From: Moniliella sp. 'wahieum'
Lineage: Eukaryota; Basidiomycota; Moniliellomycetes; Moniliellales; Moniliellaceae
Assembly (NCBI GenBank): GCA_003971905.1
Contig: RSEE01000018.1
Span: 496,001 to 560,000, forward strand
DNA length: 64,000 bases
Direction: 5' to 3'
Shown here: one piece after another, positions 47,094-58,959 of the stretch
Position numbering within the stretch: the stretch's first letter is position 1
Layout: every line of letters starts with the position of its first letter
Position numbers and translations under genes: made by a program
Notes under the pieces: generated by a model
Seen by the model: the letters and a program-made list of their open reading frames with translations, nothing else
What the model was told of the DNA's origin: nothing
The model's database searches: none

Positions 47094-49493
47094 GCTGGTC
47101 TTGTAACTTGGCTCTGCTGCTTTATATTTCCTGACCTGAATTGACCACTCTGTAGTTTGCTGCGCAATCGTATAGCTGCACAAGGTGAAACCTTCCCGGG
47201 ATGTGGCCTATTGAAGCGTCAGGCCTCAGGACATGGATCCTGAGGATACATACGCAGAGCAAGTTGAACCTTTCTATTAGACATCGGCAGTGCTCATTTC
47301 TAAGGAGTACTTCATGTTGTGGCGTGGAGGAATGATATTATGCCTCGTTGGCGTCGTAGGCACACCAGCACGGAACTCAACCCCATACTGTGCACAGGGA
47401 GCGTAGTCCCGTTTCCTTCCTCCTTTCTCTGAGCTCGAGTCGCTTTTGTCACCTTGCCACTGCCACGCTCTCGCTCTACTCTTTAACCTCGTTCCCACTC
47501 TCATTGCTACCGTCGGATTAGTTCTCTCTAGCTTGAAGACTGCGGTGGAAGAGGGCGCTCGGCATCCACAGCGCAACATACCCTCATCACGAGGGCGAAG
47601 TCGCCAAATTCTTTGTAGAGATTGGTGCCCACCCTGTGCTTTTCTGACAATCCGAGAGAGAGAAACAGGTGGTGTGCTTGGCCCTTTCTTTAATGGCAGC
47701 TTAAGACCTGTTATGCCGTAAAAACCTGAAGAGCACTTGACCCTTCTAATTATCGATGCCAGTGTGCACAATGCAGAAGTCCACGATGGTTTTGAGATAC
47801 CTAGTATATCTCCTCCAGAAAACCCAAACAGCAGGGTGCATTATATGGATTCAAGTATCGAGTTGGAGCGAAAGAGAGGAAGAGAAAAACTGGGGGGGGG
47901 GTCGAGAGACGCAGAGGACATGCGGGGAGAGGAGGAAGGGGTACGTATGCGCGCTGTGATAAGTACCGAGGGTTGCTGTCGCCATGAGACGAGTACAAAA
48001 TGCCGCATGAATAAGAGAAAGCCGGGGAGAAGAGAACAGAAAAGGAAGAAAGGGAAGAGAGATTAATACCTCAATTTACTCACTGGCGTGGTGACACCAG
48101 ATTCCTGCTGTGGCGGGTAAGGCAAGTCAAACCCGAAAATAACGGACGGCTACCGTTCTCTTCTGTTGTGACGGGGGGGGGAGGTAATGAAGATAGCTTA
48201 CCACGCTAGCGTCGTAGTCGCAAGCAGCCCCCCGCCCACCCCTAGTGACATGCTTTACCCTACGGCCCGATGTTGTCATGCGGTAGCCTCGGGGTGTATT
48301 AACCCGTCCCCTCTTGTAATGTTAACCGGGGACACAACAAAACCATTTGGACGGCCAATGGGACCTACGCACATTACTGGATTCCGTCTGATCCCGCCTG
48401 ATGCCATACGAGAGGTCGGATGTGCTATAACGGCCACGGAACCGCGTTACCCCATAGTACATGGACCCCTCTTCGACGAGTCTTGACGACTTATGCACGC
48501 TGCTCTCTCTGTCCTCGGAGATTCTCTCCTTTCTTTTGCCTCAATATCCGTGCTCGGTTCGATCTGGATAAAGTCCGTCATACCACCCTTCCCCTTCTTC
48601 TCGAATATCCCAACGACGGCAATGCTGTTCACCAATGGAGGGAAGAGCAGAGCACATCTTCAATAAGTCTTTCCGAAAGTGTTGAGAGGCTATCAAATCG
48701 AGTACTTCATCAACACTCTTTGCTTCTCTTCCTCTTCTATATAGGTTCGAGCGAGAGAATGGGTATATCTGCCGGCACTCGTCTCCTGGCGCCAAAAGCA
48801 TCTGGTCCGCCGAGTTATTATCTTCGTAAACACGGTCTCAAAGGGGGCAATGCCGTAGTCTAATGCATCTTGCACCATTTTTAACGGCGCTTTACTGTTT
48901 CGCGTGCTCGCCCTTTTCCTCTCGGCCCTTTTTGCTTTCTGCTCCGTGTTCTCTTTCTTGCTACATTCTTCAGCCTTGCCTGGGGAATCTCTCTAGTCTC
49001 CCTCGTTTTAGTCTTCGATGCGTTCCTTTATGGACGGTATTGATTGGACTGATGCATGGTTTTGGTCCAGGACCACAGATAAGGGGGGGCACACAGGTTT
49101 TTTGGACGTATTAGTAGAGAGAGAGAACCAACACTACACACAGTTCGGCTGTGAACCCTATCCTTGGTGTCCCTCTCTCCCTCAAACATTTGTTTCCCGT
49201 TCCAGCACCATAGGGAAATGTGCCCTTCTGCATTTCTTTGGCCTCCAGTTCCAGGCAGGCTTTGGCACTTGGCCCCAGGCGAAGATCGGGTGCTAACATA
49301 TACAGTGCGAAACGCCGCGTGTGACGGGTGATGGGTGAGGCTGGGCCTGAGGCCGGGTGCGGAGAAGGTGGAACAGGGGCCCCCTAGGAAAGTAGACAGT
49401 GCACCAACGTTTCAAAATCGGAGGCTGCCTGCTGCTACTGCTGCTGCTGCGGGCCGCTCGGCTGCTACCATCCCCTCCCCCACGGCCCGCAGC
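47094..49493. other. gene-free region
   Basis: About 2.4 kb without a supported gene: 3' flank of TSA1, scattered short frames, and G-runs near 47893 and 48174. A CTG-type triplet run (49434-49452) precedes the disordered-protein gene. Confidence 0.5.
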
Positions 49494-52400
49494 ATGCGCC
49501 CCGCCCCTGGCGCTGCTGCGCCGCCCACTGCCCCGCCGTCGCCGCCGCCGCCGCTGGCCACGTCTCTGCACCCCCCCCGGCCACGCCGCCCCCGTCGCCC
49601 GCGCCCGCCTCTCGCTCCCAGGCTCCCCAGACCCCGTGGCGCCACCCAGCCGCCTCACCCACTCCCGCTCCATGGGCGACCTCTCCTCCGACGCCCTCCG
49701 TTCCTTCGGCAGCGGCATCGGTTTGGGCATCGATCTTGGCGATGAGGCAGACCAAGACGCCGACGAGCCCTTGCCGCTGGACATCGGCCTGCCCAAATCC
49801 CAAGCCTTTGTGCCAACTGCTGCTGTCCCCCTGGCGCACAACAAGGTGTGTGGCTGAATGAGAATGCCTTGTGTAGAAGCAACCAAAGACGACTGACTGT
49901 TTCTTTCCCCTCTAGTACCACCTGATTCCATCTCCGTTGCCGCACCCATTCATCCGCCAAACCCACCCACGCGTGCCCCCAGCCTCGAGGATGCAATGCG
50001 CTCTTACGACAGATCCCTGTGTCGCGAGAAGCCACCCCCCCACCTACTGACCCCCAGGAAACCATTGGGTGGGACGACCATCTGCGATGGCCTTGGATGC
50101 CCAACCCGCTTCCCTCGACGCCTCTGAAACCAAGTCCACCGCCGTCATCGGAGACACCACTAACGACGGCGAAGTCTCCCCGTCCGAAGTGTCGGCGAGA
50201 CCTGCCTGGTCTGAGGGACGGGGAGGCTGCGGAGCGGCGTGCCTCTCTCCGCTCTTTATCGGTCCGTTCGGGACGTTGTCTGAGCTTTGGGTTTCCAACG
50301 GGGCACACATGGGTCCGGCCCAAACCGCCTGTGCGCGCCAGGGGGAACAGGAGGAGGCGAGCATACGTGGCGGGGGAGAGCATCGCCTCGGGCTCAGAAC
50401 CTGCTCAGTCCCGTCAGTTGTCCCAAGCTCTCAACCGAAGAAGATTGGTCCTCGTCGGCCACTGCCTAACCCGACGGCGCCAGCCGCTCAACCACCCACT
50501 CAGGCAGCTGTTCAGCCCCCAGCTCACCTACCCTCTCAACCAGCACCTTTTCGAACGCTTCCTTCAACCACTCAACCAACTGCTCATTCAGCTTCTCACT
50601 TAACCGGCCAACAAACCAAGAGCCGTCTGTCCCGTCTCGCTCGTTCCCTCCATCTGGAAGGGATGTCTTGAATCGTTTGGGCAAGACAGGTGGCACAGCA
50701 CCCCCCAAATCGGATGCACACTGAAACATCACTCTCCTCCACCTCGACTACGCCCTCCCCACTCGGCCCGACCGATTTAGGGCAAACGGTCCAGCGGGTC
50801 TTTCACTCCGTCCGAATCAGCTTCGACTCTGGCCGGAGGTTCGCCCGTACGGCTGCCGTTCTCTTCGCTTCCTCGGTCGCAAACGGTGCCAGAACGGTTA
50901 CACATGTTGACCCGCACCGAATCACCTGTTCCCGGTGCTGGCCCTGGATCTGCCAAAGCAGCTGCCCTCCTTCTCTCTCCCACACGGCGGCGTGGACTTC
51001 CCCTGAGAGAGCGTTTGCGCTCGCTCCAAAACGAGCGACCCAGCATACCGACTACCTTACAACCCCCTCCAACTGCGTCTATGGACCGCCCCACCATCTT
51101 TGGAGCAAATCATCTCGCGCCGATGTGCCGGCGGACGGGCCCAGCACAACGCAAGGCCCCCCCAGCACAGCGCAACCACCCACTCGTCCCGATTTGCCCA
51201 TGGCTACTAGCTCTGAGGCCCGAACTTCGTTTGCCTCGCCATCGAGCACGGTGCGGCCATACGAGACCAGTTCCAAGTCGACCCAATGCCCTAGTCCTGT
51301 GGTGCAGGAGTTCGAGGTGCCCACTGCATGTTGTGCTCCCGCCCCACAGGAACCAGCTGCCGGAATGACTTTTGACCGTTCCACCTCGTTGTCGCCCCAG
51401 CCCCGTCCCGTCTCTTCTGCTCATCAACCATCGCCTAGTCCTGTTTCCCCTCCTGCTCGTCGACGGGCCTATTCGCCCGATTCGTCGTTCATGACTGTTG
51501 CAAGTTCTCCCCCCCCTCGACAATCTAGCCGGCCTATATCCAACATGGCGTCTTCCTCCTTCTCAGCCGCCCACCATGCTGCCACAACGCCGGAGCCAAT
51601 GCCGAGGCGAAGGCCACCAAGCCCCGGAAGAGTCTACAAAAACTAGCTCCCGGCTCGGTCTCTGCACGGATCAGACACTGCAAACTAACGGTGACAATAG
51701 CCATTCGGACGCAACAGACAAAAGCGCTCTCCACCCATCCCCTGTTCGGGCGGCGAACAAGGCTTCATTGTGGCCGCCAGCCAGCAAGCCAAACGTGGCC
51801 ACTATCGAGGTTCAACCCAAGAAGAGGTCACCCACCGCCAAAGGAACCGTTGACGCTACCGGGCCCAACGGGAATAACGGGAAGGTTGAGCTAGGCGAGT
51901 TGGGCTTGCCCCAAAGTGCCCGCCTCCTGAGCATGCGCGCTTCCCCGTTGGTACAGTCCTTTCCCCAGTGCCCAGACGTCAAAGAAAGGAGCGTTGGAGA
52001 CTACCGGGCCTACAGGGAAGATCGAGCCCGGCGATGCTCGGCTTACTAGCATACCCCCTTCCCCGGCGGGCACCACCTCTTTCCTCAGTGCCAAGTCGCC
52101 AGCTTCGTCCACCGCAAGTCGGGATGCGTACATTGTCTTTGATCAACCCGCCAAGGGGATCGCCACGTCCCCTACCTCCCGTCCACGGACCAAATCGGCG
52201 GCACCTGCGCTGACATCAACGGGGTCACTGGCCAAAGCCTCTGCCAAGGCGGATCCGGCAGCGCCGTTTGGGGTCCGATTACGCACCGTCCCTCGCCCCT
52301 CTGCTCCGTCGGCCCCTCCTGCACCCAAGTCAGCTTTGTCGAGTGCCCCCCCCACCTCGCCAGAAGCCGAGGTCGCCCAAGGAGGAGGTGGTGGAGCAGC

Positions 52401-53357
52401 AGACGAGCACGGCGACACCACCGTGGTACGCATCACTCGTGCCTCGGCCTTTGACGCTTGAGCAAAAACAAGATCTACGGAGGATCGCAGCCTTCTGTGT
52501 CGTCTTCCTCTCCCGGGTCGTTGTTTGGGGTAGCGTTGCGTTCGGCCCAACCGAGTCCTGCCCCGCCAGCACGGTGACGCGACCCAGTGCGCTGGCGGCC
52601 CCCATCTCTGGCACCGGATGGCTCCGTACCACTTCCTCCACCTTATCTTCCGTGTCGGGCGAGTCGGCAGCGAGTCCGAGCCCATCGAATGCCCATTCGG
52701 ACCAAGGCTCGCTCGTCTTTCAAACCCCGCGTGAGGAGCCCTACCAGCACCCTCGAAAAGGTGCTGGGTCCCTGTTTCGTCCTCCCTGCCTCAGTTGCCC
52801 GAAGAGGCTACCCCGGCGTCTACCCCCGCCAAGTCGCCTGTTGGTTTACTGCGTCGCTCCCCGTGCGCGGACGAGGAGAGTAGGGAGAAGGCAGCGGTCA
52901 CGCCCACGGCGCTCGACTCGCCCATTGCATTGACAGCACCATCTTCTCCTGCCGCTCTCGACCGCCGTCGTTCGCCCCGTGGCTCGCCTAGTGCTTGTTC
53001 CACCAGCGACCGCTCCTCCGCGGGGAGACACTCAGACGGGCCCGCGTCCTCCAGTACGCATGGCAGCAGCGCCTCCTCCGCCTTTACCTTTTCTCCCCCC
53101 ACTCCGCTGGCCGAGCTGAGCCCGGCTGGCTCCTCGGCGTGTGCGCCGCCGACGCGCTTGTCGGCCAGCCCAAGCAAGCTCTCCGCCCCGTCGACCACCA
53201 GCACCGCGGCCTCGCTGACGCAGCCGCCGAGGCGATGGCGGATGTGGAGGCAGCAATGGGCGCGCTAAGGGTCGCGCTGACGGCGGCGGGGCGAGTTTCC
53301 GGTAACCGGGAACCGGTAACCCCACTTGTCTGTCTGTCTGACTGTCCGTCGGTCTGA
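49494..53357 (+). CDS. large Ser/Pro/Thr-rich disordered protein
   Basis: No enzyme domain is recognised. The chain starts MRPAPGAAAPPTAPPSPPPP. It moves to SRLTHSRSMGDLSSDALRSF and LGDEADQDADEPLPLDIGLP, and after an intron (49846-49915) to APSLEDAMRSYDRSL. Some 1,100 residues follow that are almost all Ser, Pro, Thr, Ala and Arg, with short conserved-looking islands: TESPVPGAGPGSAKAA, RRRGLPLRERLRSLQNERPS, SRPISNMASSSFS, RDAYIVFDQPAKGIATSP and SPVGLLRRSPCADEE. The end carries a helical ADAAAEAMADVEAAMGALRV. Many SP and TP sites suggest a phosphorylated scaffold or regulator, which is inference. Frame changes are frequent (at least eight), so the exact protein cannot be given. The start and stop are best guesses. 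Confidence 0.5.
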
Positions 53358-53376
53358 CGGTCTGATGTCTGTCTGT
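53325..53376. repeat. GTCT-rich microsatellite
   Basis: Imperfect tandem GTCTGTCT/GTCTGACT units, reading as TGTCTGTCTGACTGTCCG and onward, at the end of the disordered-protein gene. Confidence 0.8.
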
Positions 53377-53972
53377 TTTTCCCCCTTGGCGCCCAGAGAG
53401 GCTCAGCGCTACAAGCTAAAACCCATGGTAGCTGCATGTTATACCTTGCCGTTCAGATTCCCTGCACCTATTTTTGCTCTTTTGTTTTGCTTTGGTTGGC
53501 TTGGGCTTGGGAGGTAGTAGGTTTGGTGCGTGCCAGTGTGACAGACGGTCGACCAGTGGAAGTGTGGTGCCAACCCTAGCTGCCTGGGGACCGGCTGCTG
53601 ACCAGTGAGTGACCCCATGGATGATGTCGATGGCGACGAACCGGCCCATTGCCCGGCCCGAGCCGTCCCGAAGACTTGCGCCGTGCGTGTCTGTCGACTG
53701 GGCGGGGGCAGCGGCGGTGGGGCGCCGGGCGCAGGGCCAGTGTGCGATTAATAATTGCTTAGCGGGGGCGGGGGCACCTAACGATTCGCTGACGCAGACC
53801 AGAGCAGAAGCAGAAGCAGCGGCACGCCCCGCCCCCGCCCCTGGTCGGCTGGGTTGCCTCGAGGTGGGTTGGGTAAGCCAACGGATGGGATTCAGCTTCT
53901 TGGGTGGGCTCGGCGGCGCAGCTGGCACGTTGGTCGCCTCTCGACCCACCCACCTCCTGCTCTGTGTGCGCC
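53377..53972. other. intergenic region, SDH4 upstream
   Basis: No gene is supported between the disordered-protein gene and SDH4. The last 200 bases are GC-rich and run into the SDH4 start. Confidence 0.5.
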
Positions 53973-54671
53973 ATGCTCGTCAAGGCTCTCTCCGCTTGAC
54001 CTCGCTTGCCACCCAGCCCCACCTCCGCCTTCTGGCCGGCGGGTCGTCCCGCTCGTTTGCTACGTGTGCGTACTCCTCTTCCTCGCGCCCTGTGCTGCAT
54101 CGCGTGTGCGTGGAGGACCGATGCTCCCTGGCCGTGGCAGTGGTACTGACTTGTGTGTGTTTTGCGGTGCTGCAGCGGCGTACCGCCAAGTCCAGGCCAG
54201 CCAAGTCCAGCCGGCGTCCTACATCAAGGGCACGGTGAACGAGCCGACTGAGTACCCGCCTTCGAACGCCGCGCACGGCTCGTACGAGTGGACGTTTGAG
54301 CGGGTGGTGGCCCTGTCGCTCGTGCCGCTGATTTCGGCATCGACAGTGAAGCATGGCGCGTCGGGTGCGCTGGATGGTGCACTAGCTTTGGGGCTGATCA
54401 TCACTCGCACTACGGTGTGAGCCAGGTGCTGTTTGACTACTTCCCCAAGCGCAAGACGCCCAAGCTGGCCGCCTTGTTGACCTGGACCTGGCGTGCCACC
54501 TCGGCCGCCGCGCTGTACGGCCTGTATGGTACGTTGTCCCTCTCTTGGTGTGCGGTCGCCGACCCAATCTGACATGTGTTTGTGTTTGCGTTTGCGTTTG
54601 CGTTGCTGCTCAGAACTCAACACCAACGACATTGGCCTGACGAGACGATTGCGCGTGCGTGGACGGCGTAA
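53973..54671 (+). CDS. SDH4: succinate dehydrogenase membrane anchor subunit (CybS)
   Basis: Inner-membrane anchor of complex II that, with Sdh3, binds haem b and ubiquinone. Seen: a mitochondrial presequence (GGSSRSFATCAYSSSSRPVL); SYIKGTVNEPTEYPPSNAAH; SYEWTFERVVALSLVPLIS, the first membrane helix; then LGLIIHSHYGVSQVLFDYFP, with the haem-ligand His and the Asp-Tyr of the quinone site (family knowledge); and a third helix, LLTWTWRATSAAALYGLYE. The end LNTNDIGLTE...ARAWTA is typical. Introns at 54104-54175 and 54539-54613; the second has a GCGTTT hexamer run. Frame changes near 53995, 54400 and 54650. About 183 residues, the yeast Sdh4 size. Confidence 0.9.
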
Positions 54672-55601
54672 GGGGGACGGGGATGCCTCGCAATATACTG
54701 GTCTCTATGGTATGAGTGGCGGATAGGGAAGCAGAGTGCTGGGAGCTGGGATGCCAGGTTGGTCGGACGAGGGCCATCATCTCTTTTAGGTACAGTCTAA
54801 GGCTGTGGACGAGCTGGCTGAGTAGAAGAGGCAAGGCGAGGGAAGCACGGAGCGTGAAGCGCCTGACCAATGTATGCTTGGGGGGCGGGCGCTTCGGCTG
54901 AGCTGGCGCTGAGCGCTGGTTGGATGCTTGGGTTAAACATGAATTTCAAGCTTGCAGCTGCCATGTTGAACATTGAATCGTCGTTTGGAGGGAACACCTG
55001 GGACGCTGCATGGAATGGAGAACTCTTGAACGTTCAGTTCAGTTGAACGTTGACGTTGTTTGTAAGTACCAAGTACGAGGATGGGTTTGAAATGTGTGTC
55101 GTCTCACTTGGCCAGGGGGGCAGGAGGCGGCAGACGCGCACTAGGGCTGGCCAGACCAGGCCAGACGCAAGGGCAGAGGTCAGCAGGTCAGATGGTCAGG
55201 CTGATGAGAATCGATGATCGGTGCGATGTATGAGAACGAGGGATGCAACTTCCAAACCCGACGGAAAAGTCCGTGGCGGCACAGCGCCAGTGTGCACGCC
55301 TGGCCTGCTTCCCTCTGCTTCTCACGATCTTACGCCGAGGCTCGGGCGCAGGTCTCGTGTGGTGTCTGGCTGCTTGCTGGTCAGGCGTCGTGACGCTGAA
55401 CTTTCCGGCCACGCTAGCCAGCTGCCGTGGCAGTCGCAGTCGCTGGACGCCCAGACTCGGCGCTGACAAACTGACGCCCCCCCCCCCCTCAATAAAAGGC
55501 CCGCAGCCCTCGGCGCTTTCTTTAGCTTCCGGCTACCTTCGTGGTCAATCGCTCTTGCTCCCCAACTGGAGCACCTTCCCTCCTTCCGTAGCCCCGGTGC
55601 T
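54672..55601. other. intergenic region, ADE12 upstream
   Basis: No gene seen. A GAACGTTCAGTTCAGTTGAA palindromic cluster with GAACGTTGACGTTG follows at about 55026-55058. TCAATAAAAGG at about 55487-55497, after a C-run, is the likely TATA element of the adenylosuccinate synthase gene, about 105 bases before its ATG. Confidence 0.55.
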
Positions 55602-56990
55602 ATGTCCCATCTCCCTGCTACCGCCGCCTCTGGCGTCCAGGAGGGCCGCGCCAGCGTGGTCCTCGGTGCGCAATGGGGTGACGAGGGCAAAGGTGAGTTC
55701 CTTCCCCTCCTTTTTCCTCGTCGCCTCTGCTGACTGTCGCTTGGTTCTGCAGGCAAGCTTTGTGACATCCTTGCGGGTGCCATGGACGTGTGCGCTCGCT
55801 GTGCTGGCGGCAACAATGCCGGTCACACCATTGTGGCTCATGTGGGCCCCGACAAGGTCAAGACCAAGTTTGACTTTCACCTGCTGCCCTCGGGCCTGGT
55901 CAACCCTCGGTGCGCCGGCTTTATTGGTTCGGGGGTCGTAGTGCATGTGCCTTCGTTTTTCGCTGAGCTCGACACGCTGGAAAAGAAGGGCTTGGAGGTG
56001 AGTGGCCGTCTGTTTGTTTCGGACCGCGCCCATCTGGTGTTTGACTTTCATCAAGTCGTCGATGGCATGAAGGAAGTCGAGCTGGGAGGCAGCAGCATTG
56101 GCACCACCAAGAAGGGCATTGGGCCAGCGTACGGTTCCAAGGCTTCCCTCTCGGGCCTGCGTGTGCATCACCTGTACGACCAAGAGTTGTTTGCAACCAA
56201 GTTCCGTAACCTGGTTGAAGGCCGGTTAAACGCTACGGTCACTTTGAGTACGACACGGAGGGAGAGATTGCGCGCTACCGTGCCTTTGCTGAGCGTCTGC
56301 GCCCGTTTGTTGTCGACGGCGTCACTTTCATCCACTGCGTTGGCACAGAACCGCCGTGTGTTGGTCGAGGGTGCCAACGCGTTGATGCTTGACATTGACT
56401 ACGGCACGTACCCCTACGTTACTTCGTCTTCCACAGCGATCGGTGGCGTGTGCACTGGCTTGGGCATCCCCCCCAAACTGGTGGGCAAGACGATTGGTGT
56501 GATGAAGGCCTACACTACGCGCGTCGGTTCCGGTCCCTTCCCCACCGAGCAGCTCAACGAGGTTGGAGTTCACTTGCAAGAGGTGGGTGCCGAGTGGGGC
56601 GTGACGACCGGCCGTCGTCGCCGGTGCGGATGGCTGGATTTGGTGGTGATGAAGTACTCGCACATGATCAATGGCTACGACAGCCTCAACCTCACCAAGC
56701 TCGACATTCTCGACGACTTGGAGGAAATCAAGGTGGGCGTGGCGTATTACCACGATGGCGTCGAACTCGCCTCGTTCCCTGCCGACTTGGAGTTGCTGGC
56801 GCAGGTGCAAGTCAAGTACGAGACGCTGCCCGGGTGGAAATCGAACATTTCCAAGATCACCCAGTACGACGAGCTGCCGACCAACTGCAAGAAGTACATT
56901 GAGTTCTGCGAGAAGTTCCTCGGCGTGCCCATCGAGTACATTGGCGTTGGCCCTGGCCGCGAGAGCATGATCCACCGGCAGCAGGCGTAA
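55602..56990 (+). CDS. ADE12: adenylosuccinate synthase
   Basis: Joins IMP and aspartate with GTP to make adenylosuccinate, the first committed step to AMP. Seen: the GTP/IMP loop [105 protein letters not shown]; the ending [12 protein letters not shown]. The 60-base intron at 55693-55752 splits a Gly codon of the loop. The second exon looks like one open frame, but 56227-56346 is read out of frame there. The adjacent frame gives the expected [20 protein letters not shown] and [16 protein letters not shown], so two compensating indels flank this piece. About 442 residues, normal for the family. Short leader with an upstream TATA-like element. Confidence 0.95.
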
Positions 56991-58959
56991 GAGGCGCGAT
57001 GAACTCCCTTGGGCCAGTTTGTGGTTGGCAACCCCAAGGACCTGTGGGATCCTCTAATGCAGCGATTGCCGTGACTTTCACAATCTGGAGTAGACTGCAG
57101 GACTGGTAGCGAGATTCCCTGAAGTGGTGTGCTGTAGCAGGTAATGTCGCAGGTGGACGGTGGACCGGGCGCTCGTGCGGGACACCATAGTTGGTAAGTA
57201 ACTGGAAGAAGTGAGCATGTGAGAGTTGAATACCACGTAGACTATCATCATAGCTTGACTCTCACAGCAAAAGTGACTGCGTGCGTACTACGTGCCATGG
57301 CTGCCACGGCCTATGGTGGCGGGGGGGGGGGCAGACAGACCAGTGACAGTGACATGTGAGTCAACGTCTTGCGCACTGCATGTGAATGGTAGAGAACTGG
57401 CATACACACCAATACCCCTTTTCCTAGGACTTGGATGCTGTTGGGGCTTCGCAACAAGTCCGGGGAGGTACTGGAGACAAAAAAAGTCCGTGAGTGGGGT
57501 TGGTTTGGAGAAGGTAGAGACCCGAAAAGAGAGGCGCACGCTTCAGACACTATGTATGGCAGTCCTCAATGGCCAGGCTGAGCTCAGCGCTGACCCGCGG
57601 ATCGCGCTGTTAAAGAAAGCCCAGTGCTGCCCCACATGGGCGGGGTCACCTGACCAATCACCGGTCACCGGTCACCGGTCATGCTGGCCAAGGTACGTAC
57701 ATTAAGGTGCAGACGGACATGGATGCAGGCTACCGGTCGAACTAGCCGTTGGGTCTAAAAATGCCTACAATGCGTTCGTTCATCTTCAACTGCACGCTCA
57801 CCTCAGGCCCTCAGTATTCAATCAAGGCACAGCGGTGTTCCAACACGTTCCACCCAACCAACCGCCGTGTAGCCTGTCGGCTCTGCCATCCGAGCGCCCG
57901 CCATGCGACGATGGTCTAGACCTTCACTTAATTCCACCTCGAGTTGAAGGAGCTGGCGCAACTGAACGTTGAACGTTCAAGTTGAATTTTCAACCGGCCC
58001 GTTCGACGACGTCACACGTAGCTGGAAGAATCCCCCCGTGTCACGGTCCTCTTAGGTAACTGGCCGTGCTTCTTGCGCGCTGGCTGGCTGGTGTTGGCTG
58101 GTGGTGTTCCTCGTTCTGGCGAGGCAGTCGGAGACATGCTGGGCGCATCGTGCCTGCGGGTGAGGCCCTCAGGCGCTGAGGCCGGAGGCAGGTCTTCTGT
58201 GCTGGCCAGGTGTGCCTATGTGACATGTGACATGCGACCTGTGCCATGTGAGCTGGCTGGTTCGGTTCGAGCGGCCCATACTGGGCCAGTGGCCGAGCAG
58301 CCGTCGAGATAGGCAGAGAAGAGCAGCCTGGGCCGGCGCAGGCAGACGCCCGGTCTCCGTACGACAATCGCCGCCTGTTCGGCTGGTCAGACTATCAGTA
58401 TCGCTGGGCCCCCGTGCTGGTGACGAAATGCCGTTCGAAGCGGCGGCATGGCAGCACTGCCCCTGCGCTGCGTGCGGGTATGGCGGCTCGGCCCAAGCGG
58501 CCCTTGCTGCTGCACACCGACGCGTGTGCGTCACCCGTCACCCGTCGCACGCCACAGAGCCCACGCGCCCGCAGTGCGCCAGAGTGCGGGAACCTTCGGA
58601 TGCAGTTCCGGACAAGGCGAGACTGGCGCCGTGCGGTGCCATTAATAATGATTGGGTGCGTCTGGGCAGGGATGTCCGTCAATATTGCCGCACTTGGTCG
58701 TGGGCGCTGGGAGGCCAATGTACCTCCTTGTGGGGAACCGACGGCCGTGGCCAGAAAGCGTTTTCTCCGTCTATAAAGTCGCCTGGCTCCCCCCCCCAGC
58801 CGTCTTTTCCTCTTTCCCGTTGGCTGCTGGCTCGCTTGCCCTCTCTTCTTGCTTCTTCCACCCTCCTCCCTTCCTCCGCCGGTGCGCATCTGCTCTCGCT
58901 CTGCTCTGCTGCTCAGCCCCGCACCGCCCCATCCTTCCCTCCCGCCGCCTGCGAGTACC
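56991..58959. other. intergenic region, GLT1 upstream
   Basis: About 2 kb without a supported gene. Contents: GGTCACCGGTCACCGGTCA at about 57661-57679, an AACGTTGAACGTTCAAGTTG cluster near 57965-57984, GTGACATGTGACATGCGAC near 58219-58237, TATAAAG at 58772-58778 (likely TATA box of GLT1, 185 bases before the ATG), and a CT-rich leader from 58790 onward. Confidence 0.55.
58772..58778 (+). promoter_or_regulatory. TATA-like element of GLT1
   Basis: TATAAAG is followed by a long CT-rich leader that ends at the GLT1 start codon. The distance of about 185 bases is long but acceptable for fungi. Confidence 0.45.
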
